Made by a program: the position numbers and the translations under genes. This document shows positions 49,238-59,079 of a stretch of 64,000 nucleotides of DNA, in pieces; the first letter of the stretch is position 1, and each line of letters begins with the position of its first letter. The notes beneath the pieces are model-generated. The model was not told the origin of the DNA. It did not search any database and saw nothing but the letters and a program-made list of their open reading frames with translations. The DNA is from Candidatus Binatus soli (GTDB taxonomy: Bacteria > Desulfobacterota > Binatia > Binatales > Binataceae), in the NCBI GenBank assembly GCA_002479255.1, contig DLMJ01000046.1, forward strand, positions 75,163 through 139,162. Direction: 5' to 3'.

Positions 49238-50026
49238 ATGAAGGCATTGGTACTGGCAGCCGGGATGGGCGAGCGGCTTCGCCCGCTGACTGACGTGACG
49301 CCGAAACCGATGCTTGAACTCGGCGGTCGGCCGTTGATCCATTATCCGCTCGCGATGCTGCGGCGCGGCGGCATCACCGAGGTCGCAATCAACGTCCATC
49401 ATCTGGCGTCCACCGTTCGGCGCGGACTCGGCGACGGATCGGGGCTCGGACTGCGCATCACGTATGCGCCCGAGCCGGTTTTGCTCGGTACCGGCGGCCC
49501 GCTCAACAACCTCCGGGAGTTCCTGGGTGGCATCGAAAACGAAAATACATTCGTAATCGCCAACAGCGACACGATCCTCGACCTCGACCTGCGCGCGATG
49601 CTCGCGTTCCATCGCGACCACGCCGCACTCTCCACCATCGCGCTGTTCCGCCCCGCCAACCTCGATTACTACAGCCGTCTCGAAATCGACGCCGGCCAAA
49701 AACTCCGCCGGATGCGCCTGCTTGCGCGCCGCGACCCGCTTCAATACGACGACTACCCGGCCGCGCTCGCGGCCGACGTCGCAGGATCGCTCTCGCCGTT
49801 CATGTATTGCGGCGTGATCGTCGCGGATCAGGCGGTATTCGACCTGATGCCGCCGGCGCCACCCTGGAGCATCATGGCCGGCCTGTTCGCGCCGATGGTC
49901 GCAAACGGAATGCCGGTGTTCGGCTACGTCCATCGCGGATACTTCCGCACGATCGACGATCTCAAGACTTACGACGCGCTCAAAGCCGAGTTCGCCTCCT
50001 CGCCGCCGCAGGGAATCTTCATTTAA
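49238..50026 (+). CDS. murU: MurU-like nucleotidyltransferase (UDP-MurNAc pyrophosphorylase)
   Basis: The 262-residue protein starts MKALVLAAGMGERLRPLTDVTPKPMLELGG, the signature of sugar-1-phosphate nucleotidyltransferases. LLGTGGPLNNLREFLG and FVIANSDTILDLDL follow. Directly behind an AmgK-like kinase, it most likely makes UDP-MurNAc from MurNAc-1-phosphate, bypassing de novo synthesis. Glucose-1-phosphate or mannose-1-phosphate transferase activity is the alternative by sequence alone. Confidence 0.85.
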   Translation: MKALVLAAGMGERLRPLTDVTPKPMLELGGRPLIHYPLAMLRRGGITEVAINVHHLASTVRRGLGDGSGLGLRITYAPEPVLLGTGGPLNNLREFLGGIENENTFVIANSDTILDLDLRAMLAFHRDHAALSTIALFRPANLDYYSRLEIDAGQKLRRMRLLARRDPLQYDDYPAALAADVAGSLSPFMYCGVIVADQAVFDLMPPAPPWSIMAGLFAPMVANGMPVFGYVHRGYFRTIDDLKTYDALKAEFASSPPQGIFI

Positions 50027-50169
50027 GTGTCTGTGAACTCCAGCGCCAGGCAGAACCGGTCCGTTGCGGGGCCGTGGAAAGCCCCTTGGACTCAAAACCG
50101 AGCTCGAACTTCGCGTTTGCAAGCCGCCCGGTGCTGGCGCTGGTCCGAATCAGGATTCAAAATGGTGGG

Positions 50170-51489
50170 ATGAACCCAGCCCCGTTTTCTAAAATGGGAA
50201 TTCCAGCTCAGCCGCGGCTTCCGATTATCAGGGCTGGCGCGGCGATCCTCGCGATCGTCGCGGCGCTCTCGCTCGCCCAACGCCTGCGCGCGGTCTCGCA
50301 CCGCTACGACGACGTCGATTTCGTCATGTTCTATGGCTGGTGGACCGATTATTCGAGCGGCGGCGACCCGTGGATGGTGTCGCGCGAACAGGTCGATTTG
50401 CGACCCGGTCTATCGCTTCCGCGCTATTGCAATTATACGCCGTTTTTCGTCGAGGTATTTTCTCCCCTCGCCCGGCTCGACCAGAAAACCGCATTCTGGA
50501 TTTGGGAGGCCGCGCAGATGATGTGCCTGGTGGCCGCCGTGCTATTGCTGGCGCGCGGGAACGCTCCGCCGCTCGAGGCAGCGCCCACGATCATTGTGCT
50601 TTCACTACTGCTGCTATCGCGCCAGTTCGCGGGCACGCTGGTGATGGCCCAAGTCACGCCGACGCTGCTGGCGCTGTTGTCCGCGTCATGGTTCTGCGCG
50701 CGCCGCGAGCGTCCGGCGGCAGCCGGGCTGTGCTTGGCGCTCGCGGCGTTGGTCAAGCTTTATCCCGCGGCGGCCGGCGGATATTTTTTGTTTGGCCGCC
50801 GTTGGCGTGCGCTCGGCTGGACCGTCGCCTTCTTCGCCGCCGGCGTGCTGCTGACGAATCCCTTCCGGTGGATCGAGCTCGCGATGCAGGGAATGCCCAT
50901 TTCGTACGACACCATCGTCATGCTGCACGTTACCTTTGCCCTCGGGCACGCCGAACTCACCGTGCTCGCTTTTGTGCGAAAAATCGTAGCGCACTTCGCT
51001 GGCACTTCGATCATCGCAGCGCCGCTCTTCGCAGTCTTGGGGTTCACCGCGCTGATCGACCTCGCGCTGCTCGCAATCGCCGCGGCGGCCACTATAACGG
51101 GCCGCGAAAGCGCCGACCTCGACGGTCTCCTGTTCGGACTGTGGGTCGCGCTAGCGCTCCTGATGTCGCCGCTTGCGTGGATCCACGAGACCCTGCTCCT
51201 GCTGCCCGCGTACTTGTTCGGGACGCTCGCCGCATGGGATGGTTTCCACTCCCGCGAACCAGCCCGGCACATCGCCTTGATCGCCGGTGCCGCGATGCTC
51301 GCGGTCTGCATCGTGACCGGCCTGATCAAGGCGGTGCCGCATCCTGGATTTCCGGTGCTGTTGGCTGCATACCTCGGCGCCGCGCTGATCTTCCGGGCGC
51401 GGATGCAGTCGGATTCGCCGCGATGTGGCTCGGCGGTTCGCGCCTCAGCTCCGGCGCGTGCGCCACGGAACGGAGAATTCACCACTTAA
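50170..51489 (+). CDS. GT87-like (DUF2029) integral membrane glycosyltransferase
   Basis: ATG 50170 gives 439 residues with about 10 transmembrane helices. DDVDFVMFYGWWTDYSSGGDPW in the first periplasmic loop carries acidic residues as in GT-C enzymes, followed by NYTPFFVEVFSPLARL and LVKLYPAAAGGYFLFGRRW, a segment typical of GT87 mannosyltransferase-like proteins. It probably transfers a sugar from a polyprenyl-phosphate donor outside the inner membrane. Its stop abuts the next gene. The 50027-50169 gap holds a weak GGGGC/GCCCC hairpin and nothing else. Confidence 0.78.
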   Translation: MNPAPFSKMGIPAQPRLPIIRAGAAILAIVAALSLAQRLRAVSHRYDDVDFVMFYGWWTDYSSGGDPWMVSREQVDLRPGLSLPRYCNYTPFFVEVFSPLARLDQKTAFWIWEAAQMMCLVAAVLLLARGNAPPLEAAPTIIVLSLLLLSRQFAGTLVMAQVTPTLLALLSASWFCARRERPAAAGLCLALAALVKLYPAAAGGYFLFGRRWRALGWTVAFFAAGVLLTNPFRWIELAMQGMPISYDTIVMLHVTFALGHAELTVLAFVRKIVAHFAGTSIIAAPLFAVLGFTALIDLALLAIAAAATITGRESADLDGLLFGLWVALALLMSPLAWIHETLLLLPAYLFGTLAAWDGFHSREPARHIALIAGAAMLAVCIVTGLIKAVPHPGFPVLLAAYLGAALIFRARMQSDSPRCGSAVRASAPARAPRNGEFTT

Positions 51490-53643
51490 ATGGCGAGACT
51501 AGCGCAGGAATATCGGGCGCAGGAACATCGTGCGATAGGTCTTTGCGGTCTGTTAAGTCTTGCGGGTTACTTCGCACTGGCGATCTTGTTCTTTGGGCGC
51601 CCGCTGTTCGAAGGACTCTCATCGTTTGTGCTCGGCAAAAGCACTGACGCCGGAACCTACATTTGGTCGCTGGTCTGGTGGCCGCACGCGGTGGCCACCG
51701 GCATCAATCCATTCATCACCAAAGCCATTTGGGCGCCGCTCGGCGTCAACCTCTCATGGGCGCCAGCAATCCCGCTTGCAAGCTTTGTGGCATATCCACT
51801 GACCAACTCACTGGGACCCGTGGCATCCTACAACCTGCTCGTATTGCTATGCCCTGCACTCGCCGCCTGGAGCGCATTTTTGCTTTGTCGGTACATATCA
51901 GATCGCTATTGGCCGTCGTTTCTGGGCGGATACGTATTCGGTTTCTCACCGTATGTTCTTCACCATATCGCCATCGGACACTTGCCCCTCTTGTTCGTAT
52001 TTCCAATCCCACTCGCGGTGTATGTTGTACTTCTCAGGCTCGACGATCATATCAGGGACATGAGCTTCAGTGTCCTCCTTGCCGCGATATTCATTACTCA
52101 GTTCCTGCTCTTCATCGAAACCTTTGCCACTCTCGTGGTATTTGGAGCTATCGGTATCTTGGTCTTCTATGCGTTCGCGGAGCATGAGTTGAGAGAACGC
52201 ATCGCCCGGATGATCAAACCTATCGCGATGAGTTTGGTATTTGTCGTGGTCTTGCTGGCGCCGTACTTCTACTACATCTTCGCTTCTGGCTTTCCCAACG
52301 AACGGGTAAACTCGCCAACAGCTTTTTCCATAGACGTCCTGAACTTCTTCATTCCAACCCCCGATCTTCTGGTTGGCGCAAACCATTTGCTCATCAAGGT
52401 GTCAGACACCTTTGCGAAAAGTAGCGAACCGACCGGCTACCTGTGCCTGCCCCTTCTGGTAGGTCTAATTTGGTTCGGTTACCGGCGATGGGGCGATCTG
52501 ATCGGCAAAGCACTAGTTGTATTTGTGAGCGTTACGTGCGTGCTGTCCATCGGTCCTCGATTACATTTCGCAGGACACGTCGGACCAGGGATGCTGTGGA
52601 AACTAGCCACTCATCTTCCGCTTTTGAACAGCGCGCTTCCGTCGCGGTTCATGATCTATGCATTTCTCGCACTGGCTGTGGTTGTGTCCCTGCTTATGAG
52701 TGCACGAGATATGTCAGCACCTCGGAAGTATGCAGCGGCTGCTTTGATAGTTCTTTTTCTATTACCTAACCCGTTGAGCGAATATTGGAGGGCCATAAAC
52801 ACATCTCCGGAGTTCTTCACTACTGAGTTATTCAAACAATATCTGGCCAGGGACGAAACTGTGGTTGTGCTTCCCTATGGAATGACTGGTAACTCGATGC
52901 TCTGGCAAGCTGAGAGCGACATTTACTACCGGATGGCCGGGGGCTACACAATGGCTGTTCCGCCAGACGCGTTTTTGGCCTGGCCGATTACCAATTACTT
53001 TCTTCATAGAGATGCTATTCCGGATGCGGAAGATCAGTTGAAGGCTTTTCTCGCGACTCATGACGTCCGCACCGTATTAGTCACTGACGAAGCATGGTCT
53101 CTCTGGAAGCCGCTGATGTCCACCCTTGCTACCAGCTTTCAACATGCCGGGGGCGTGTACATCTACCGCGTTCCGGCCGAGGAGTTGGCGCGTTACCGGA
53201 CGCTTACCGCAATCGAGATGGAAACCCGGTTCGATACTGCTCGATTCGATGCGCTGTTAATCGCTGCGCAACAATACGTCGCAAACCGAGGTGAAGTTTC
53301 AAAGCTGACGCCTTTCGAGCTTCAATCGCGTCGGTTGCTGCCCTCCGGCTGGGTCAGCGATCGCGACATTAGAACTCGAAATGGACTGTATGTCGCACCC
53401 GCGGCCAACGATGAGATGGCCGTGGGCATCACCGGCTCTTACGAAGCTTTGAAACCCACCATCAAGCGCTATTGCGGCTTCGCCAGAGAGATCTATTTCC
53501 CGTATCCCAGAAAACTTTCCGAGCCGCCGCGAGGAAACACTTTCATGCGGCTCCTCGTAATGGATTTCAGTCGCGATGGCCTCGCGAAGGCCGCGCAAGC
53601 AGCGAAGCAAGCAGGCGCCATCTCGCCGGTCCCTGCAAAGTAA
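51490..53643 (+). CDS. Large multi-pass membrane protein, probable GT-C glycosyltransferase
   Basis: The 717-residue protein begins at an ATG directly after the preceding stop. About 11-12 transmembrane helices occupy residues 20-420; STDAGTYIWSLVWWPHA in the first outer loop contains the acidic pair expected of GT-C enzymes, followed by NPFITKAIWAPLGVNLSW. The C-terminal 280 residues are soluble (ETVVVLPYGMTGNSMLWQAESDIYYRMAGG). No specific family is certain. Codon use and base composition look less GC-rich than neighbours, suggesting separate ancestry from the rest of the cluster. Confidence 0.7.
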   Translation: MARLAQEYRAQEHRAIGLCGLLSLAGYFALAILFFGRPLFEGLSSFVLGKSTDAGTYIWSLVWWPHAVATGINPFITKAIWAPLGVNLSWAPAIPLASFVAYPLTNSLGPVASYNLLVLLCPALAAWSAFLLCRYISDRYWPSFLGGYVFGFSPYVLHHIAIGHLPLLFVFPIPLAVYVVLLRLDDHIRDMSFSVLLAAIFITQFLLFIETFATLVVFGAIGILVFYAFAEHELRERIARMIKPIAMSLVFVVVLLAPYFYYIFASGFPNERVNSPTAFSIDVLNFFIPTPDLLVGANHLLIKVSDTFAKSSEPTGYLCLPLLVGLIWFGYRRWGDLIGKALVVFVSVTCVLSIGPRLHFAGHVGPGMLWKLATHLPLLNSALPSRFMIYAFLALAVVVSLLMSARDMSAPRKYAAAALIVLFLLPNPLSEYWRAINTSPEFFTTELFKQYLARDETVVVLPYGMTGNSMLWQAESDIYYRMAGGYTMAVPPDAFLAWPITNYFLHRDAIPDAEDQLKAFLATHDVRTVLVTDEAWSLWKPLMSTLATSFQHAGGVYIYRVPAEELARYRTLTAIEMETRFDTARFDALLIAAQQYVANRGEVSKLTPFELQSRRLLPSGWVSDRDIRTRNGLYVAPAANDEMAVGITGSYEALKPTIKRYCGFAREIYFPYPRKLSEPPRGNTFMRLLVMDFSRDGLAKAAQAAKQAGAISPVPAK

Positions 53644-53690
53644 CGTTGGGTCTGGGGAAATCCTGATCCGACTCTGCTTCCGTCCCATCC

Positions 53691-54899
53691 CTAAATGAGC
53701 ACTTTCGCTTCCTTGAGCCTTGCGATTTCCGCGGCACTGTAGCCGAGCAGCTCGGTCAGCACTTCATCGGTATGCTCGCCGAACATCGGCGCGCCGCGAT
53801 ATTCGAGATCGATCGCGCCGAAATTCACCGGAAGTCCCGGCACGACGCGTTCGCCGACTTCCGAATGCTTCAACTTCACGAGCATGCTCGAGCGGGAGAA
53901 GACGGGATCCTCCATCAATTCGGGAGTGCTGTAGACCGGGCCCGCGGCGAGACCGCGCGCGCGAAGTTTCGCGACCAGTTCATCGCGCGGATGGACGCGC
54001 GTGCGCGCCGCGATTTCGCGCTCGAGTTCCTCGACGTTCGCGAGGCGGCTGAAGAGTCGGGCGAACTTCGGATCGGACCCCATCGAAGGCGCTCCGAGCG
54101 CCTCGCACAGCTTGCTGAACTCGTCGTCGGCGGCGATCGCAATCGCGATCCATTTGTCGTCACCCGCCGCCGGGAACACGCCATGCGGCGCCATCGACTC
54201 GTCGCGATTCCCAATCGCGGCCTGCTCGCGCCCGTTCATCAGAAAATCCATCATCGCTTCGGGCATCATGGTCGTAATCATCTCGGCCATCGACAGGTCG
54301 ATGTACTGCCCCTCGCCGGTCCGATCGCGATAGTGCAGCGCCGCGAGCATAAAGAACACCATGCCGGCGCCCACCGCGAAGTCCGGCCACGTTCCGCCGA
54401 TCCCGCACGGAAACGAATCGGGATAGCCCGTGATATGGCACAACCCGGCAAAGGCCTGCGTCGTCGGCCCAAAGCCTACACTACCCGCGAGCGGACCGTC
54501 CTGCCCGAGCGGAGTGCCGCTCAGCATGATTATGTCGGGTTTGATTTTCACGAGATCGTCGTAGGCGAGATTGTATTTCGCCATGTTGCCGACGGTGAAA
54601 TTTTCGGTGACGAAATCGCTCTGCCGGATAATCTTTCGCGCGATTTCCTGCGCCTCGGGCATCGCAAGATTCAGCGCGATACTGCGGCGCGAGGAATTGA
54701 TCGCGTGGAAAATTCCGCTGCGGTTGGCGCCAATCGATCCGTCGGTGCCGGTCAGAAATCGCACCAGGTCCGGCGCGCCCGACGTCTCGATCCTGATTAC
54801 GTCGGCGCCCAGCGCGCCCAGCCACGCGGTCGCGTGCGGAACGGCGTAAATCCATCCGAAATCCGCGACCCGGATTCCTTCCAGCGGCCGGGTTCCCAT
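53691..54899 (-). CDS. CaiB/BaiF-family CoA-transferase
   Basis: ATG 54899 gives 402 residues beginning MGTRPLEGIRVADFGWIYAVPHATAWLGALGADV, the class III CoA-transferase opening. NSSRRSIALNL follows, and DLVKIKPDIIMLSG carries the region of the catalytic Asp seen in formyl-CoA transferase-like enzymes. It moves CoA between carboxylic acids. The start codon overlaps the stop of the second CoA-transferase (TGATG), so both are translated together, possibly as a heteromeric enzyme as in succinyl-CoA:benzylsuccinate transferase. Substrates are unknown. Confidence 0.88.
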   Translation of the reverse strand: MGTRPLEGIRVADFGWIYAVPHATAWLGALGADVIRIETSGAPDLVRFLTGTDGSIGANRSGIFHAINSSRRSIALNLAMPEAQEIARKIIRQSDFVTENFTVGNMAKYNLAYDDLVKIKPDIIMLSGTPLGQDGPLAGSVGFGPTTQAFAGLCHITGYPDSFPCGIGGTWPDFAVGAGMVFFMLAALHYRDRTGEGQYIDLSMAEMITTMMPEAMMDFLMNGREQAAIGNRDESMAPHGVFPAAGDDKWIAIAIAADDEFSKLCEALGAPSMGSDPKFARLFSRLANVEELEREIAARTRVHPRDELVAKLRARGLAAGPVYSTPELMEDPVFSRSSMLVKLKHSEVGERVVPGLPVNFGAIDLEYRGAPMFGEHTDEVLTELLGYSAAEIARLKEAKVLI

Positions 54900-56167
54900 C
54901 AGATGATCCCCGCCGCGGCGAGTCCTGCGAGCTCCGCATCCGACCGCCCGATTCTCTCGCCAAGTATCTTTTGATTGTGCTCGCCCAGCATCGGCGCCCC
55001 GCGCACGATTCGCCATGGCGTGCGCGCGAACTTGCACGGAGCGCCGGGCATCCGCACTTCTCTGGCGGCGGGATGCTCGAGGTCGATGAAAAATTTCCGC
55101 GCCTTGTATTGCCCGTTGCCTGCGACTTCGGCCGGGGAATACACCGGGAAGCACGGCACGTGCTCCGCCTGCGCCTTCTCGAAGGCCTCGGTTCGCGTCT
55201 GCGTAGATAGCCAGTCGATTACTCCGGCTTCGATCGCGTCGATATGCGCGGTGCGGCCCATGATAGTATCGAACAGCTCGCTATCCATCCACTCGGGATT
55301 ACCCATCGCCTTCTTGGCGCCACGCCAGAAGCGATCGGTGCCTGCGTTGAAGCTCACCCATCCATCCTTGCACGGATAGACCCACTGCGCGGCCATTTTG
55401 CGGCGGGTCGAGAGCCGCTGGAACGACGGCGAATCGGGCGCCTCGTGAGAGTAACACCCGATATTGGGGCGAATCATGCTGATCATCGAGAGCCACTGGC
55501 CGACATCGACATGCTGCCCCGCGCCATTAGTCTTTCGGCTGTATAGTGCGCACATCGCGGCGGCCGCCGCTGTATAGCCAGTCAAATAGTCAGACTGCCT
55601 GCCGCCGAGCTTCAGCGGCGGTTGATTCGATGGGTCGGTCACCTGATGCCACGGGGTCTCGTAGCCGACGCCGCTCATGTGTGTGGCGACCAGGTCGCCG
55701 CCGCGTAGATTCCGGTAGGCCGACTCGGCGCCGAAAAAAGTTATCGACACGACGATCAGTTTCGGAAATCGGGCCGTGAGCGTGCGCCAGTCAATCCCCA
55801 GCTTCTCGTTCAGTTCCGGACGATTCGGATTGAAAACAATGGCCGCCGGCGCGAGCAATTCGAGCGCAAGATCGCGCCCGCGCCGATTTTCAAGGCCGAT
55901 CGTCACGCCGAGCTTGTTGGTGTTGAGGTAGAGATGCAGCCCGCCCGTTTCGGGGTCGGGCATCTCATCGCGAAACGGTCCCAGCGCGCGTTCCTGCGAT
56001 CCCGTTCGCGGCGGCTCGACCTTGACGACCTCGGCGCCGAAATCCGCGAACGACTTCGCGGCCATCGATGCGGCCAGAAAAGGCATCGTGTCGAGGCACG
56101 GCAGCTCGACGACCTTGAGGCCTTCGAGCGCGCGTGGCGGCTCCTGGAAGGGCTCGAAACGCGCCAT
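54899..56167 (-). CDS. CaiB/BaiF-family CoA-transferase
   Basis: The 422-residue protein has LEGLKVVELPCLDTMPFLAASMAAKSFADFGAEVVKVE (in part), LNTNKLGVTIGLENRRGRDL and the C-terminal GAPMLGEHNQKIL typical of class III CoA-transferases. It is paired with the CoA-transferase downstream with a one-base overlap. It starts two bases after the HAD gene upstream. The pair likely activates an organic acid for beta-oxidation-like degradation; which acid cannot be told. Confidence 0.87.
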   Translation of the reverse strand: MARFEPFQEPPRALEGLKVVELPCLDTMPFLAASMAAKSFADFGAEVVKVEPPRTGSQERALGPFRDEMPDPETGGLHLYLNTNKLGVTIGLENRRGRDLALELLAPAAIVFNPNRPELNEKLGIDWRTLTARFPKLIVVSITFFGAESAYRNLRGGDLVATHMSGVGYETPWHQVTDPSNQPPLKLGGRQSDYLTGYTAAAAAMCALYSRKTNGAGQHVDVGQWLSMISMIRPNIGCYSHEAPDSPSFQRLSTRRKMAAQWVYPCKDGWVSFNAGTDRFWRGAKKAMGNPEWMDSELFDTIMGRTAHIDAIEAGVIDWLSTQTRTEAFEKAQAEHVPCFPVYSPAEVAGNGQYKARKFFIDLEHPAAREVRMPGAPCKFARTPWRIVRGAPMLGEHNQKILGERIGRSDAELAGLAAAGII

Positions 56168-56169
56168 CG

Positions 56170-56862
56170 CTACTCGAGCATTTCCGCTTTCAGATTGTCG
56201 ATGAGGTCGATCAGATCAGCCATCGAGCTGATCACGTAGTCGGGTTTGAAATACGGATGGGTCTGCAGGTATTTGAACGACGCCGCGCCGGTGGCGACCG
56301 CCACCGACGCGCCGTAGCCCGCGCCGAGCGCGGCCATGGTGTCGCGTGGCTCGTCGCCAACGTACATGCAGGCTCGAGGATGAATCGCGGCCTTGAGCGC
56401 GGTCTGTTTGAGGCTCTGGGTCTTGTCCAGCGCACGGATCGAGCTTGTGGTCTGCGTCACGACCTGGTCCAGGTACGAGGCGAGCCCGACCATCGCGAGC
56501 TTCTCGACCAGCCGCTGCGAATCACCCGGGCGGCTGGTAATCACGCCGGTCGCATAGCCGCGCCGTTTGAGTTCGGCCAGGGTATCCTGCACGTGCGGCA
56601 GCACCTCGAGGCGCTCGGTCTTGTCGATTTCAGCCAGGAAGTATGCGTACGCGAGCTTCACGTACTCGGGCCTGAGATGCTCCGGCACTCCGAGCCATAC
56701 GTCATCGCTGGAAAGCGCCTCGCGAAAGCGCTCGTGGGTGAGCGGCGGATCGTGGCCAAGTTCGTCGAGCGCGTTCTTCGCGGCGATATACAACGGGCCA
56801 TGGATATCGACCAGCGTGCCGTCGAGATCGAAGAAGACCGCCTTGAATTTGCGCGATGCCAA
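56170..56862 (-). CDS. HAD-superfamily phosphatase (phosphoglycolate phosphatase-like)
   Basis: From TTG 56862 (AGGAAT upstream; TTG 56865 and a longer frame to 56919 are possible) the protein is 230 residues. FDLDGTLVDIHGPLY is HAD motif I with the nucleophile Asp, ITSRPGDS motif II, and YVGDEPRDTMAALGAGYGAS motif IV. The helical cap after motif I is the C1 type of phosphoglycolate phosphatase and related enzymes. It is followed two bases later by the CoA-transferase pair, an unusual partner. Confidence 0.83.
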   Translation of the reverse strand: MASRKFKAVFFDLDGTLVDIHGPLYIAAKNALDELGHDPPLTHERFREALSSDDVWLGVPEHLRPEYVKLAYAYFLAEIDKTERLEVLPHVQDTLAELKRRGYATGVITSRPGDSQRLVEKLAMVGLASYLDQVVTQTTSSIRALDKTQSLKQTALKAAIHPRACMYVGDEPRDTMAALGAGYGASVAVATGAASFKYLQTHPYFKPDYVISSMADLIDLIDNLKAEMLE

Positions 56863-56928
56863 CAAAATTCCTCGAAGGTTCCCAACCGGAGTGTGTAGAG
56901 ATGGGAAGCGCGCTGTCAAGCGGGGTCG

Positions 56929-59079
56929 CTAAGGACTCCGCTGATACAGCAGCAGATACTCGCGCCGCCCTCCGATCACTTTCTTTACGTACTCGCGCGT
57001 CTCTTTGTACGCGATATTCTCGACCCACTCGTCGTCAGCGCCGGAAAAATCGGCCACCCACTTCGCAACCGCGTGCTCGCCCGCGTTATACGCGGCGACG
57101 GCCCGAAACGCGTTGCCGCCGAACATCTCGAGCAGGTTTTTCAAATACGCCGTACCCAGCTCGACGTTAACCGAGGGATCGTAGAGACGGATTGCCTCGC
57201 TATCGATGCCGTGCTCGGACGCCATCTTCTCTGCCGTCGAAGGAATCAACTGCATCAAGCCGCGCGCGTTCGAACTCGACGTGGCATTGGGGTTAAACAA
57301 GCTCTCCTGCCGCGCCAACGCGAGCACCAGGTAAGGGTCCAGCGCGAGCCGGGTGGACGCGGACTGAAAGAGATCCCAGTACGCGCGCGGATAGCGAACC
57401 CGCTCGGCGGCGGCGTGGCTCATCTGCCCGTTCTTTTCCATGTGCGTGGCAGCCACGATCGCGTCATACCACGCATCGGCGCTCGCGAATCCGGCCAGCA
57501 CGAAACGCCGCATCTCGACGGTGCCGCCGGCATGTTCCTCGAGCGCCTTCAACTCGCCGGGTTCAAGTTCCTTGAGTCCCATCGCGCGGATCGTTTGAAG
57601 CCGCGCCATGTGATACTCGGCGGCGCCGGTGACGGCCGGCGCCGCGCCGTATTCCGGGTCCGGCGCCGACGCGGCCGGAAGATCGGGTCTGGATGCCGCA
57701 ACGCGCCGGCTGGCGAGCTCGGGATAGTAGTTGGTGTCGGTGCTATCGGCGAGTTTTGCGAAAATCGCGCGAGCATCGACGGAATCGCCCGCGTTTTCCA
57801 GCGCACGCGCACGCCAATACTCGCACATGTCAAGATTGGTCGCATCTTTCGCGTAAGCGCCGGCAACCTTGAATCCCGCCACAGCGCTGCGGTAATTGCG
57901 CGCCAGATACAAGGTCCAGGGTATGCGAAACCGTGCGTCCTGGGCCGCGTCGCTCCCGGGATAGCGCGCGGCCAGCCGTCGATATTGCGCACGGGCGGAA
58001 TCAAGCCGGTGCTGTTCTTCGAAGATTCTACCGATACGGAGCATCGCACCGGGCGCGAGCGCGCTGGCCGGGAAATTCGCGACGAGTCTGTTCAGCGTCG
58101 CACGTGCGAGGTCGTCTTGATCGTCGTGCCAGTAGATAAGCGCCAGAGCTTCAAGGGCCGCCGGCGCGTCCGGTCCGCGGGGCGCGATTCGCAGATACTC
58201 GAGGATGGCGCGCCTGGCGCGGTCGGGCTGCGGCTTGAGCGCTCGCGCGGTCACCCAAACCAGTTCCGCGCGAACCGATGGCTCCGGCGCCATCGCAAGC
58301 CCCGCGCTTGCCTGCTCTTCGGATGCGGACAAATCGCCCTCGCGCAGCAGCAACTCGGATTCGTCGCGATGATAAGCGAGCGAGGCCGTGTCGGCCAGCT
58401 CGGGGTTCGACGCGAGGAGCGAATGAACGATCGTGCGCGCTTCGCCGTCCGCGTCGGAGCGCGGATACTTGTCCCGCAGTTCCATCGCATCCGCATAGGC
58501 TGACTTTGGATTCCCGAGCGCGACAAGCGCCTTCGCCTCGGCGATGCGCGCGGGCTGCTCGATAGACGCTTCGGGCGTCCGCGCAATCAGCCGCGACGCG
58601 ACGCCGTAGGCCTCGGCGTTGCGGCCGAGCTTCAGCAGATTGTCCGCCAGGGTCATCTCGGCGCGATCGATCAACACGCTATCCGGATACGACCTGACGA
58701 GGCGATCGAGCGTGTCTGCCGAGGCGTTCAGATCGCCCTGGTCGTGCTCGGCAAGCGCAAGGTAGAAGAGCGCATAGTCGCCGAGCGCGGGAAAATTAGA
58801 GGCGGCGAATTTGAGACGATCGATCGCGCGTGAATTGTCGTGGTTCTGGTACGCGCGATAGCCGTCGAGGAACGCCGTCTGTGCATCGGACGGCGGCTCG
58901 ATTGGCGCGGCGATGGCAGCGGGATGCAACGATAACGACGACGGCGTGGTTTCGGCCTGTGGCGCAGCTTGCGAGGACGCGGCCGCTGAGTCGGCACGCG
59001 CGGGCGCCGACGCGCATCCGGCGAGCAGCATCGCGGATAGAATCACTATCGTCCCCTCGCGCCACCATTTCGCTCCCAT
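56929..59079 (-). CDS. Soluble lytic transglycosylase (Slt-like) lipoprotein
   Basis: ATG 59079 gives 716 residues with a lipoprotein signal (IVILSAMLLAGC, Cys22). Residues 80-530 are helical repeats like the superhelical U-domain of Slt70 (several DRLVRSYPDS, LNRLVANFPAS units). The catalytic SLT domain is at about 560-710: LALARQESLFNPNATSSSNA with the catalytic Glu, RGLMQLIPSTAEKM, YNAGEHAVAKW. It cleaves the MurNAc-GlcNAc bond to anhydro-muropeptides, which fits the amgK-murU recycling pair 8 kb away. A longer frame to 59160 is not used. Confidence 0.92.
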   Translation of the reverse strand: MGAKWWREGTIVILSAMLLAGCASAPARADSAAASSQAAPQAETTPSSLSLHPAAIAAPIEPPSDAQTAFLDGYRAYQNHDNSRAIDRLKFAASNFPALGDYALFYLALAEHDQGDLNASADTLDRLVRSYPDSVLIDRAEMTLADNLLKLGRNAEAYGVASRLIARTPEASIEQPARIAEAKALVALGNPKSAYADAMELRDKYPRSDADGEARTIVHSLLASNPELADTASLAYHRDESELLLREGDLSASEEQASAGLAMAPEPSVRAELVWVTARALKPQPDRARRAILEYLRIAPRGPDAPAALEALALIYWHDDQDDLARATLNRLVANFPASALAPGAMLRIGRIFEEQHRLDSARAQYRRLAARYPGSDAAQDARFRIPWTLYLARNYRSAVAGFKVAGAYAKDATNLDMCEYWRARALENAGDSVDARAIFAKLADSTDTNYYPELASRRVAASRPDLPAASAPDPEYGAAPAVTGAAEYHMARLQTIRAMGLKELEPGELKALEEHAGGTVEMRRFVLAGFASADAWYDAIVAATHMEKNGQMSHAAAERVRYPRAYWDLFQSASTRLALDPYLVLALARQESLFNPNATSSSNARGLMQLIPSTAEKMASEHGIDSEAIRLYDPSVNVELGTAYLKNLLEMFGGNAFRAVAAYNAGEHAVAKWVADFSGADDEWVENIAYKETREYVKKVIGGRREYLLLYQRSP

